From contig JAZBRS010000020.1 of NCBI GenBank assembly GCA_037176725.1, forward strand, positions 54,402,001-54,466,000: DNA of 64,000 nucleotides, given 5' to 3'. Made by a program: the position numbers and the translations under genes. Shown piece by piece: positions 46,138 through 57,980 of this stretch. The notes below the pieces were generated by a model that saw nothing but the letters and a program-made list of their open reading frames with translations, made no database searches and was not told the DNA's origin. The stretch is from Posidonia oceanica (taxonomy: Eukaryota > Streptophyta > Magnoliopsida > Alismatales > Posidoniaceae). How positions within the stretch are numbered: the stretch's first letter is position 1; the number at the start of each line of letters is the position of its first letter.

Positions 46138-49100
46138 TGTTGACACCCCACTTCTGACCCCCGCTTAGTGGCTATCGCTTTCTCTCTGGGATAACTTAGA
46201 AAACCCTCACCACAAAAAACCAGAAAATTAAAAACTTTAGACAAACTTCAAATCAATCCATGAAAACCAAACCTAGAATTACACCCATTTTCTAAACCAA
46301 ACCACTCACAAAACCCTAGAAGCCCTAGGTCACTTAAAACCTAAACCCTAAACCTAACCAAACCCTAAACCCCTAAACCTAAACCCTAAAAATCTACACC
46401 TCAAAAAACCTAGAAAATACAACAAGAAAAATCCAATCAAAAAACAAATCAAAACACTTAAAAAACAATTTAAAAGAAAAATCCAATCAAAAAACAAATC
46501 AAAACACTTAAAAAACAATTCAAAAGAAAAATCCAATTTAAAAAGCAACTAAAAACTTAAAAACAATTAAAAACAAGTTAAACAAACTTAAAAACAATTA
46601 AAACAAGTTAAAAAACTTAAAAACAAACTAAAACAAGTAAAAAGAACTAAAAAAACAAGTAAAACAAGTTAGAAAAACCCTAGGAAATCTAATTAGAAGA
46701 CCTAGGAAAACAAAAAACAAAAAATCACCATTTTAAAACCCTAAAACAAACAAACTTTTTAAAATCCAAAAAACCTCAAATCCTCCTTTTCTTTTTCTCC
46801 CTCCTTTTTCCTTCCTTCTTTCTTTTCTTTTTCTTCCTCCTCTCCATCCGGCCCAGCCCACCATCTTTTCCTTTTCTTCTTTTCTTCCTTCCCCAGCCCA
46901 GCCCACTGCTTCCTTTTCTCTTCTTTTTTCTCTCTAGCACCAAGCCCAGTCCAACCCACGACCCCAACACTTCCTCCTTCCTCTCCTCTTTTCCCTCCCA
47001 GTTTAAACACACACACTCTGCACTCACGAGCCACACACAGATCTCCCTCGACTGCCGCCCAACTGCACTCACAGCCACTCGCACGGTGGCACACTCTTCC
47101 TCCTACCTCCACGCCACCGTCCGGCGCTTGCAGCCTCACAGAATCACCTTTCGCCGGCCTCCCCTCTCACTGCCAAGCTTCTGCAACTCCTGCCAGACCT
47201 GACCAAACCCATCCCAGCCATCTGCACGCCCATGCCCACTCGAGTGGCAGCTCGAGAACAAAACCATTCTCCTCTCACCCTTTCCAACCATCGGCAACCA
47301 GAGAGCAAGAGAATTTCGTGAGAAGAAAACCAGAGAGCACCCATTAGCAAACCAGAGCTTCCACCTCACACACACACACGCACACACCCACTCCCAACCC
47401 CCCAGATTCCTCCAACCCACTCACCAAACACCCAGCTTCCTCACCCGATCCCCAGCTCATCACCTAACGCTCAACAGACTACCCTCTCCACTACAAACAC
47501 CTTCGCACTGCTTCTGCCCAGAAACACCCTAGAACACCCAATCCACTCCAGCCATCCAGAACCCACAACCGACCCCTCCATTGCCTTCGCCAGACCCCCA
47601 CGAACCCAAAGCACCACTCAGAGAGAACCGAAGAGCCACCAGCTCACCTGAGCCAAAAGCCACAGAGAAACCACCCAAAAATCCCAGATCTTGCCTCAAT
47701 GCACCAAGCTCATGTCTGAGCGCTCCAAAAGCTCCCTTGCAATGCCATGAGTCTGCCCCGATCGCTGCTGTGCTTCCAGCACCTCCACAGCTCCGTCACC
47801 AACCACCGGAGGCAAACCGATGTCGCCAGCACGCGTCGGCACGCTCCAAGGGTAAGCGACCCCATTTCCTTGCTCCTTACATGTCATTTAAGCTTCCAAG
47901 GTAGTTAATTCTTAGGTTAGAAGCCTAGAATAGGTTTTTGGCTCCACCATGGGATCGTCTTCCTCGGCAAGCCTCTGCCGCTCCAGACGTCGCCCCGCCA
48001 CTTTGAAGCTCCTCTGCCGCTCTGGAGCACTCCCCCGAGCTCCGCCAGGAGACTAGCAAGTTGCTCCGCCCCTCTGCGTGCTGCTCCAGGCCCTCCTCCG
48101 CCCGCTTTTGCCTCAACTCCACCGCAGCTCCGCTGCCTGCTCCCGGCCGCCTCAGTGCACCGAATCATCTTAGATCTCGCCCGGACCTCCGCCAGGACGC
48201 TAGCTACCCGCTCCGCTCCTCTCCGGACCTCGCCGAGCGCTCCAGGCCTCCCCCCATCCTTCGCCTTCTCTGCAAGCAGCCTCCAGGCCATCCGGACGTC
48301 TCCGCCACCGTAGCCCCTCCGCTTCAGCGCCGCTGCACTCACTTGAGCTCCAGGATGCTTCCCAAACCTCGCCTGCTAGCCTTTGCAGCCTCCAGCAGCT
48401 GGCACGCCTCTGGCTTCAATTGCAAAATCGCCACCGCGACGTCCGACCGAACCAGGCACCGCCGATCGCCGCTGAAGCCACCGGAGCACTCCCCGGACTG
48501 CCCCTGGCCTCCTGGACCCTCAGCCACAGCCGTCGCTCGCCGGATCGCCACCGTGCATGCCTTCTTCTCCATCAGTAGTGCTGCAGTGTCGGGCAACACT
48601 GTAGCACTATTGATTAATAGAGTTTTGATTTAATTTTCAGTTGATGCATTATCTTAAATTGCTATAGTTTATTTTATTTGCATCTAGGTCCAGCTGTGGT
48701 TTGAATTTGATTTAATTTTGATTTAAAACTATATTGCATTACAGTCTGGTCCTCTGTTTAATTTTATTTGCATGCAGGTCCTTCATATAGCTTTTTAAAA
48801 TGCATCTGAATGCTAGTTTATGCACGCATTGCATTTAGATTCTTAAGTTTCCGATATTTGCTTTTGGGTCCTGACCTGATTGAAAAATCATTTAATGTTG
48901 CATTTAAATCTTATTGCATTGCATTTAAATCTTCCGTTTTGATTTATTTGCAAATTAGTCCATCTGCAGTTGCATTCATGCATTTAATTCTGATTTTTAC
49001 CATACTGCATTACATGAAAAACCCCAAAAATATTTTATTTGCGTTACAGTCCTCTTTTGGTTTGCATTTCATTTAATTTTGATTAAAACTATACTGCAAT

Positions 49101-51098
49101 GCATTAAAATACAGCGTGCTCATTTATTTGCATCTGGGTCCATTGCATGGTTTGAAAATCATTTAACATCTGTCTTAAACCATATTGCATTAAAATAAAC
49201 TTCTGTATGTTTAAATATTTGCATTCCAGTCCTCTGTTGGTTTGCATTTCATTTAAATGACATTTAAAACCATATCACATTGCATTAAAATGCTGCATGT
49301 TTAAATATTTGCATTTCAGTCCATCTGTTGGTTTGAAAATCATTTAAATGACATTTTAAATCATACTGCATTGAAATAAAGCACTGCATGTTTTCAAAAT
49401 TGCATCTTAGTCCAACATCAATTCATTCATTCATTTAAATCTGCATTTAACTATATTACATTGCTGAAAAACCCAAAAACATGTTTTATTTGCACATTAG
49501 TCTAGCTGCATGTTCTGACTTCATTTAAATCTTGTTTAAACTATAATGCATTGCTAAAAAAACCCAAAAAAATGTTTTAATTGCATATCAGTCCATTTTG
49601 CATGAATGCATCACTTAAATTGCATTTTTAAACCACATTGCATTATTTTAAGGTCCAACTGTTTTCTAAAATTGCATGTCAGTCCCTGTTTTCAACTTTT
49701 GCATGTTTGCATGCTTTCTTGGCATTGCATTTAGGTCCTGCTTGTTTTTAAAAACTGTACTTAGGCCCTTTTCTTGCATTTTTGCATGCATACCTCCTAA
49801 TTAGCATCGCATTCAGTCATGCATCATTGCATTAACATTCTTGCATGCATTAGACCTGTTTTGCACCTACATAGGAACATTTTGCATGTAGGCCCTTATA
49901 GTTTTCCCAAATTGCACATAGGTCCCTGCATTGCATTTTTGCATGCATTTGCACTCCCATGTCATTGAGCATTACATCCTTGCACATATTCAAGCATCCT
50001 TAGCACTTCTACATGCATACACCCTGTTTCACACACACTTAGGGGTAATTTGCACCTAGGTCCCTAGTAGACCACTTTTTCTAACCCTTGAGACTTTTGA
50101 CTTGATTCTTGAATAACTTTTAATCGGACCATTGAATTTTCACGATCTAACTGTCCAGGTCTTCCTGGTTGAAGGATCTTTCATTCTAACCAAAGTTATC
50201 TCAGATCAGGCTTCAAATCCTCAAGATAAGTCCATCTGAATCACTCTTTGCCTGTCATTTGCACTGCATGCAGTGTTTTCACGCCTTGTTTTTGCGAGCA
50301 TGTAGATTAGGCTTTCACACCCTTGTTTTCTTTCCCCTTTGCTTGTTTCACATTTGCATTGCGTGGTTTTACTTGGCTTTTCTGCCTTTGCCCTTTTCCC
50401 CTTTGCATGTACACTTGCATTGCATGGTTTTACCGGCGTTTTGTTTTATCGCCTACATTTGCATTAGGACAGTGATGCTTACTATCTAGAGTTCTCACGA
50501 ACCAAGGTTCGTCTGGTTCGGAACACTGACAACGCCGCTGAGCACATAGGTTGCACGTTTACTTTCCTTGTGCATCGCATCATTTAGAACACACACTTTG
50601 GCATGTAATCACAGCATATCTAGCACTTAAGCATTCAGGCACATCATTTAGCAGGCATTCATAGCACTTAGGCATCCAAAGCATGCATCATCCCTCGTAA
50701 GCGAGCGTAAGCCTAGAAAGACCGATTCCTCGAGCGTGTCGGGGGTGCCTAACACCTTCCCTGCGCGTAACAGGAGTCCTTACCCTTTCTCTGGCCCGTA
50801 ATGACCATTTTGCCCTCGTCCTTGGCACGAGTCATCTTCTTTGCATAGCATTGCATTGCATTGCATCTTTTTGTGTGGTTTTGCATGTTTTTCATGCATT
50901 TCCCTGGTTTTCCTGGTCTCCCGACTTAATACACACGGTGGCGACTCTAATTTGTCTTATCTTTTCCTTTTTCCCCTTTTTTCGGTTTCGAGTCAAGTTT
51001 CCCTTCTTGGACACACCCGCTAATTGTGAACCTGATTCCGATCGGTGCACCGAGCTCTGGCATCGTGCATGGACGATCTGAACTCCAAGATCGCTACA
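46138..51098 (+). mobile_element. Solo LTR, Ogre-like family D (4961 bp)
   Basis: It starts TGTTGACACCCC and ends GATCGCTACA, with CAACT at 46133-46137 and 51099-51103, a perfect 5-bp target duplication. With no internal region this is a solo LTR. The 3' part (50700-51098) shares GTCGGGGGTGCCTAACACC, GGAGTCCTTACCC and GGTGGCGACTC with LTRs A, B and C. A purine-rich (AAAACAA) part lies at 46380-46700, C/T-rich at 46780-47000, GC-rich at 47100-48600, then a long run of degenerate ATTTGCATTNNAGTCC-like units (48640-49960). The open frames in the GC-rich part have no known domain. Confidence 0.92.
48640..49960. repeat. Degenerate GCATTT/AGTCC repeats in LTR D
   Basis: Repeated TTGCATTTNAGTCC, CATTTAAAT and CATATTGCATTG motifs at irregular spacing. 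The equivalent segment of family-B LTRs (21830-22620) has the same motifs on the opposite strand, consistent with a shared LTR ancestry. Confidence 0.7.
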
Positions 51099-51120
51099 CA
51101 ACTGACTAGGGTCTGTGTTC

Positions 51121-54100
51121 ATGGCGTCCATCTCATCATGCAGTGGCACTGCTGTCAGAGCTTCGTCCGGTCAATCATCGTCTTCAGCTTGTTCTCCTAT
51201 GGTAATCAACAACATTGTCAGCCTGATTCGAATCAAGTTCGATGGGACAAACTATCTGATGTGGCGATCTCTGTTCGAGCCTATTCTTCAAGGACAAAAT
51301 CTTATGTATCACGTTGATGGATCTGTCTCTTCTCCGAGCTGTGACTCGCCAGAATTCCATCTCTAGTATGTTACAGATCAAGCTCTTCTCTCTTGGATTA
51401 ATGCAACTCTGTCTCTGTCAGCTCTTCCTTATACTATTTGGACAACTTCTGCTAATGAAGCATGCGACAAGCTTGCCAGATGGTTTGGCAAAATCACATC
51501 TACACATGTTCTATCTCTTCGTAAACAGATGCATAATATTAAGAAAGGATCTCTATGCATGGGTGATTGTTTGCAACGCTTCAAGATGATCACTGATCAG
51601 CTTGCTGCAAGTAATTCTCCGGTGTCAGATGATGATCTTCAAGTTTCTATTCTGAACGGATTATCCTCTGAATACCGATCCTTTGCATCATCTATTCGAG
51701 CAAGGTCTACTTCAGTAAACATCGATGAGCTCCATTCTCTTCTCATTGTAGAAGAACTTTGTTTACTTGATGAATGCTCATCTGAAACGATGCTTGCAAT
51801 GGCTGCTCAAAATCAGTCGAAGAAGCATTTCCGTAGTAACAAAGGATCTCAAGGGTTCAAAAATTTTCAAACCAAGAATACCTCAGTCAAGAGCGCATCT
51901 CCTTCTCAACAACCTCCTCTGCTACCCACGCTTAATTCCAACATATCTTCTGGATCTTTTCAGAATCGCGTTCAGTGCCAAATCTGTCGAAGATTTCGTC
52001 ATTTTGCGATTGATTGCTTCCAAAGACTCAACATGAACTACATTGGCAGGCAACCAGCTGAGAAACTTGCTGCCATGGTTGCAAGCAAGAATTCTTTCAC
52101 AGATGAATCTCTATGGTACACTGATACTAGTGCTTCTCACCATGTCACCTCTGAACTTGGACATCTTCAAATTGCTACTCCGTATCATGGCTCCGATTCA
52201 GTTCAGATAGGTAATGGTGACACCTTTCCTATTTCCAATGTTGGTAGTTTCATGTGTTCAGTAGGTGATACCACCTTCTCCATGCATAAGGTCCTCCATT
52301 GTCCTAAAGCTTCTTTTAATCTCCTATCTGTCAAATGATTTGCGCGTGATAACTATTGTGTGTTTCAATTTGATGACGATGGCTTTCTTATCAAGGACAA
52401 GATCTCAGGGAAGACTCTTCATCAAAGCCATGCTAAAGGGGATATGTATCCCATCTCCTTTATAGCTCTTGCAACTTCTCCACCTAGAGCTTGTATCAGT
52501 AAGAAGAACTCCACCAAGCTCTGGCATCACAGGCTTGGACATTCGTCATCCAATATTCTGTCTACCATTCTTCATCAACTTCAGCTTCCTTCTTCATCCC
52601 TTGAATCACTTTGTTCCTCCTGTCAACAAGGGAAGAGTTGCAGACTTCCTTTCACTTCAATAGCACCTTCAACCACTAGTGTTCTTCAACTCGTGCACTA
52701 TGATTTGTGGGGACCTTCTTCCGTCCTTAGTCTTGCTGGTTTCAAGTACTATGTTTTACTAATTGATGATTTCACTAGATATAGTTGGTTGTTTCCTATC
52801 AAACTTAAATCTGATTTCTATCATGTCTTTGAGAATTTTTGCACATTGGCTGAAAATCAATTTAACACTTCTATTAAGATACTATAGACTGATGGAGGTG
52901 GTGAATTCTCCACCAAGTTACTTGCTAAGTTTCTTCAAACTAAGGGCATCTTGCATCAGAAAACTTGCCCTTATACACCTGAGCAAAATGGCATTGTTGA
53001 AAGAAAGCACCGCCACCTGGTTGAGACAGGTTTAGCTTTACTTTCTCAATCCAAGCTTCTACAATCTCTATGGTTTGAAGCATTCACCACTACTGTGTTT
53101 CTTATCAATCGAATGCCCATTATTGCTAATGGTAGTATCTCACCTTTTCAACTGATGTTTAATAAGCAACCTGATTACTTTCTTTTTAGACCTTTTGGAT
53201 GTAGGTGTTTTCCTTGGCTTAGACCTTATAACTCCAACAAACTTCAATTCAGAAGTGTTGAGTGTATCTTCCTTGGCTACTGTCAAAATCAGAAAGGATA
53301 TAAATGTTGGCATCCTTCTACTGGTAAGGTCTATGCTTCCAGAAATGTTAGATTCAATGAGAATACTTTTCCCTATGAGTCATCCTCCATTTCCTCTTCA
53401 AGTTCTACTAATTTGCAGTTCTTGCCTTCTGCCTCATGGCTCTCTTCTATTTTTGAATCTAACATCTTACCTACCAATCCTACTATGTATGATGATTGCT
53501 CCATGTCTCGTGCCCCTTCTTCATCTGCCTCTTTACCTGTTAGTCTATCTGAAGTTCATGTCATTTCCATGATTGATAATTGTGTTGAAAACTCATCTGT
53601 GTTTGTTAATCCTCCTATTAACTCTCGTCACATGCAAACACATGCTAAATCTGGTATCTATAAGAAGAAGGTGTTCTTTAGTACAAAACAAAAGCTTCCC
53701 ACAGCTCTTGTATCTGTCTTTGTGTCTACACCTACGTCTTATGCTCAAGCTTTCAAATTCCATCAATGGAGGCAAGCTATGGACTTAGAGTTTTCTGCCC
53801 TTCAGAATCAACAAACATGGGTGTTGGTTCCTCATTCTCCTAACATGAATGTGGTTGGTTGCAAATGGGTGTATAGAACCAAGTTAAATGTAGATGGAAG
53901 TTTGAACAAACATAAAGCAAGGTTGGTTGCTAAAGGCTTTCACCAAGTTGCTGGGGTGGACTTTGCTGAAACCTTCAGCCCTGTTGTCAAGCATGCAACC
54001 ATTCGCATTGTTCTTGCTTTGGTTGTGAACTTTGGGTGATCACTTTGCCAACTTGATGTGGAATGTGCCTTTCTTCATGGAATTTTGCAAGAAGAAGTAT

Positions 54101-55107
54101 TCATGGAGCAGCCACAGGGATTTGTTGACTCAGCCAAACCTACTCATGTGTGCAAAATGCTTAAGTCTATCTATGGTTTGTGTCAAGCACCTAGAGCTTG
54201 GTACACAAAATTCTCCTCAAAGCTTGAAGAGCTTGGCTTTCACATGACAGTCTCTAATCCATCCCTATTTGTGTATCACAAGGATGGCAGCTTGGTTTAT
54301 TTTCTTCTGCATGTCGATGACATAATCATCATTGGTAACTGTCATGACTTTATACAGAAGATAATTGACAGCTTGAATCTTCATTTCCATATGAAAGACA
54401 TGGGAGCTCTATCTTATTTCCTTGGTATTTCAATCACTACCACTTCAAATTGCTTGAAACTTTGTTAGTCCAGGTATATTGCTGACATACTTGATCGTTA
54501 TAATATGTCTAGTTGTAAGCCAATAACCTCTCCAACTGCAACTTAGAAGCTATCCAAGCTTGAAGGCCTGCCTCTATCTGATCCTTCACTGTATAGAAGC
54601 ATGGTTGGTGCTTTGCAATACATAACCTTAACTCGGCCTGACATCTCCTTTGCTGTGAATCAAACTTGTTAGTTTCTACAAAGTCCTACTGATGCTCACA
54701 TGGTGGTTGTTAAGAGAATACTACAGTATCTGAAAGGAATCATCACCTCGGAGTTGATCTTCAACTCAGGATCTTGCAAGCTTACAGCTTACTGTGACTC
54801 CGATTGGGTTGGATGTCCCAATGATCGACAATCCACTCAAGGTTTCTACATTTTTCTGGGTCGCAATCCAATCTCATGGAGCTCTAAGAAGCAAACAATT
54901 GTGGCGCGCTCATCCATTGAAGCGGAGTATCGGAGCCTTGCCTTAGTGGTGACTGAAATCTGTTGGGTTCAGTCAATTCTCAGTGAGCTACATTGCTGTT
55001 CTTCAGCCATTCTCCTTGTCTGGTGTGACAACATCTCTACCATTTCCCTCACTCGTAATCTAGTCTTCCATGGTTGCACAAAACACATTGAAATCGATGT
55101 GCATTTC
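51121..55107 (+). pseudogene. Ty1/copia gag-pol, single frame with seven stops, 3' end missing
   Basis: ATG at 51121 (MASISSCSG) opens one frame of 1329 codons to KHIEIDVHF without any frameshift. Stops: 51364, 52336, 52885, 54037, 54466, 54544 and 54670. Five sit where Gln, Arg or Trp is expected and a single transition explains each. Order: gag; CCHC knuckle near residue 285 (CQICRRFRHFAIDC); protease WYTDTSASHH, where the usual DSGA reads DTSA; pre-integrase KLWHHRLGHS; integrase (HYDLWGP, TDGGGEF, PEQNGIVERKH); RT with HVDDIIII; RNase H (YCDSDW, IEAEYR, WCDN). The final ~60 residues and both LTRs are absent. The Ale-like appearance of gag is a guess. Confidence 0.93.
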
Positions 55108-55203
55108 AACCATTTCAGCTACAACATAAAAAAAAGGAAGACAAAGAAACAAACCCAAAACATCAACAATCCCTACAAATTCACAAACACTACCCTACCC
55201 AAA

Positions 55204-55605
55204 TCAAGCACTGGTAAACTTGGTAACGGCCTTGGTCCCCTCAGAGATGGCATGCTTTGCCAGCTCCCCGAGCAGCACAAGCCTGATGGAGGTTTGGATC
55301 TCCCTGGACGTGATGGTCGACTTCTTGTTGTACCTCACCAGCCTAGAGGACTCCTGCGCCAGCTTCTCGAAGATGTCGTTGATGAAGCTGTTCATGATCC
55401 CCATGGCCTTGCTGGAGATCCTGATGTCACGATGTACCTGCTTCAGCACCTTGAAGATGTAGATCTTGTATGTCTCCACGCTCTTTGCCTTCTTCTCCTT
55501 CTTCTTGTCCACGCTATCCTTCGACGTGATCTTCTTCTCTGCCTTCGGCTTCTTCTCCGCCACCGGCTTCTTCTCCGTGGGCTTCTTCTCCACCTTAGGG
55601 GCCAT
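55204..55605 (-). CDS. Histone H2B-like gene, intact but diverged
   Basis: ATG at 55605 ([13 protein letters not shown]) opens 133 codons with no intron. The Lys-rich tail leads into the histone fold: [38 protein letters not shown], then ITSREIQ and AVTKFTSA at the end. H2B pairs with H2A in the nucleosome. Several positions that are near-invariant in plant H2B are changed: HPDIG reads HRDIR, RLARYNKKPT reads [10 protein letters not shown], and VLPGEL reads VLLGEL. Most fit C-to-T or G-to-A changes. An in-frame extension upstream to 55689 lacks H2B character, so the MAPK start is preferred. It may be an undisrupted pseudogene. It lies tail-to-tail with the truncated copia ORF, about 96 bp away. 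Confidence 0.85.
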   Translation of the reverse strand: MAPKVEKKPTEKKPVAEKKPKAEKKITSKDSVDKKKEKKAKSVETYKIYIFKVLKQVHRDIRISSKAMGIMNSFINDIFEKLAQESSRLVRYNKKSTITSREIQTSIRLVLLGELAKHAISEGTKAVTKFTSA

Positions 55606-55839
55606 TGGGGAACAGGGGAAGGAAGGGATGATGGGGATTTCAGCTGTGTGAAAGGTTGGAGGAAGATTTGGAAAGGGGATAATTTTCAATCCGTAGTTAA
55701 TACGTATTGTTGTGTGATATTTTTCTCAAATTTGGAAACACACACGTCCCTTGAACCACAGAATGTGCAAATTTTTCGTAATTTACGTGATACTATTTGT
55801 GCTTGGGAGTACCTTCTTTTTTCAAAATGGACGGTTAAG
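55606..55839 (-). other. Upstream sequence of the H2B-like gene
   Basis: 234 bp between the H2B start and the inverted-repeat terminus. AT-rich; no convincing TATA box or histone-type promoter motif was identified. If the terminus truncates the promoter, the gene is probably silent. Confidence 0.5.
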
Positions 55840-55913
55840 ATATTTCAGTTGGTTTTGAATTGAATGGTCAGATTTTGGGTCTTGATTAGCTTAAGTAAGG
55901 CAGGCCCTACCAG
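55840..55913 (-). mobile_element. Right terminus, inverted relative to 45198-45265
   Basis: The reverse complement starts CTGGTAGGGCCTGCC and continues with AAGCTAATCAAG and GACCATTCAATTC, collinear with the left terminus at 45198. Together they could bound one 10.7-kb unit or be two separate elements in opposite orientation. Confidence 0.6.
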
Positions 55914-55946
55914 ATCATTACTCTAGAGTAATGATCAGGTAGGGCC
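55903..55946. repeat. 44-bp near-perfect palindrome
   Basis: Left half 55903-55924, right half 55925-55946, with a single mismatch; centre CTAG. It is formed by two related element ends meeting head to head, with an AGTAATGAT arm on each side of the centre. Weaker symmetry extends to about 70 bp. Confidence 0.9.
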
Positions 55947-56164
55947 CTGCCCTACTTAAGTTAAGTGAAGCCTATGCAATGTTTCAGTAAATCGTATTCA
56001 GTTTCATCCATAAATTACTGAAAAAATTATTTCAGTATTTACTGAAAAAATAAACACAAAAAACATTGAAATTATTTTTTCAGTAAATGGTGAATTACAT
56101 ACACACAGTTTACTGAAAAAATGCAAGGACCCTACTTATGCTAATTAGGGTCGGGTCCTACCAG
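55936..56164. mobile_element. MITE-like element, 229 bp
   Basis: Ends CAGGTAGGGCCCTGCCCTA and, on the opposite strand, CTGGTAGGACCCGACCCTA form imperfect terminal inverted repeats. The interior is rich in TTTACTGAAAAAA and TTTCAGTAAAT repeats. No clear target duplication was found. It abuts a truncated family-C LTR. Confidence 0.65.
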
Positions 56165-56491
56165 AAAGGGTAAGGACTCCTGTTACGCACGGGGAAGGTG
56201 TTAGGCACCCCTGACATGCCCGAGGAATCGATCTTTCTTGACTTTTAGCTCTTGTGTGGCTAAATGTTGGCGTAAAATGCCGGTTTATGTTCGCCCTAAG
56301 GCGGTATGCAAGTTGCATTTTATAAACCATGCAATGCTTAGCAAAAACCATGTTAAAGTGATTAAATGAGGTAAAGAGACATGATAAAGTGATAAGTAAA
56401 CGAGAAAAGCTAGGTTGGAGCAAAGCTGAGACAAGCAAACAAGCATGCAAGGTGGAGAGGAAGGGGCTCTATCCACTGTTGGCTCCCAGAT

Positions 56492-56603
56492 CCAGGTCAC
56501 CAGTACTACTGGCGACACCACAAGTCACCGTTTCTAGAGGTGTCGACACTGTCGCCCACTGAAGTGGCATCTGGCTTAGTCACCCCATGCACGGGCGGCC
56601 CAA
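56492..56603. repeat. Four tandem spaced inverted repeats in LTR C1
   Basis: Units start at 56492, 56520, 56547 and 56575 (28, 27, 28 bp apart), each with 10-bp arms around a 9-nt spacer. Confidence 0.88.
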
Positions 56604-57894
56604 CCCGTTTCAAACAGGGACATTCATCGCCCAAAAAAGCTATCAAAGTGGCTCAAAACAAAAACCAAAACACATGGAAATGAAGAAGACATACTCAGGA
56701 TCAAAACCATATGAAAATCTTGGAAGATGATAGCCCAGGTCGTGAGATACACCTGCCCAAAGTCAGCATGAAAACCACTTGGAAAACCAGTTGGGTCGCT
56801 GCTTGAAGCGGTGCCAGAACTGGCAGCTCAGGCAGTCCAGACAATGGACTTTGGCACCAAATCCCATGCCAAGGATGATGCAGAATAGGAAACTAAATGC
56901 ATGAAGTTAAAGAGCACACAACCATGAGTAAAAACAGCTGTTAAGCAAGAAAAACGATGGCCGGAGCTGAGAGGTATCCCGACCCAATGTTCAGCCGAGG
57001 AACTGCTCGAAAACTAGTCGAGTCGCCTCTGGGAGGGGCGACTGACCTGGTAGTTCCTTCACCGGCCTATGGCGGCCAATTCCTCCTCGTCGGTGTTGCT
57101 AAAAAGATGTGTGAGGATCGGGGAAGCACGACGGCGTTCCTACAAACACAACCACACCCTCGGTGTGGAAAATGGTTGGGTGGATTGCTCCACCCATCCT
57201 CACCCCTTTCGGCCGCCTTCCTTGATGGGTTCCGACCATTTGGGTGGCCAACGAGCCCAAGGACAATGCTGGGAAGCCTCATGGAGGTGAGGGTGTTAAG
57301 TGAGGTAAGAAAACGAAGAGAAAAAGAGGGCTAGAGGCCCCCCTCCACCTCGACCGGTGGCCGCTGTTGACACCCTCTGTGTCACAGGCGAACGACGCAA
57401 AAACAGCGATGAAACTGTAGGAGAAAACATGGAAAAACACACACGAAAGCCACGAACGATTCTACGCTAAAAGGGGAGAGAACCAACTTGGAGAGTCGCC
57501 GGAATTGTGGCTTGAAGTTCGCCGATGTTGGAGAAGATGACCAGAGGCAAGCTCGAGCGGCGGCAGAAGCTCTGGGAACTGTTGGGGATCACTCGAGAAC
57601 ACTCACAGGAACACTCTGGAGGTGAGGGATCGCTCGGAGGCTCTGGAAAATGGTGCGCAGAAGCTCTGAGGTGGGTGTGGTGGTTCAAATTCAAAATGCG
57701 GGGGTGGTGGTTTAATTTGGGCGCGACTGTGGTGGCCGGACGGTGGCAGGCCGACAAGGAGATGGGTAGTAACTTCTGGCAAGGTGGTAGGGTGGCAGGT
57801 GGACGCAAAAGTCCTTAGGAGGTGACAGGTGGAGACGGCAAACATGGCCGTGCACGCGGCAAGTTTGAACCACACGCGGAAGAGGAGAGTTGCA

Positions 57895-57980
57895 GAAAGT
57901 CGCCGGCGTGAAGGGCGACCAACCCTGTCACCACTAACATGGGCAACAGAAACTAGTCGCCTCTACATGCGGTGACCAAG
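57895..57980. repeat. Three tandem spaced inverted repeats in LTR C1
   Basis: Units start at 57895, 57923 and 57952. Another single unit lies at 57018-57046 with arms GAGTCGCC / GGCGACTG around TCTGGGAGG. Confidence 0.88.

Noticed and set aside
47917..48633. Overlapping 141- and 190-codon frames
   Set aside because: Located in the GC-rich part of the solo LTR D, open on both strands, no domain; compositional.
55606..55689. Upstream in-frame extension of H2B (start at 55689)
   Set aside because: The extra 28 residues lack H2B character, whereas MAPKVEKKP at 55605 matches known plant H2B starts.
54700..55863. 387-codon plus-strand frame as one protein
   Set aside because: It is copia RNase H fused by read-through to the antisense of the H2B gene; the second half is not a protein.
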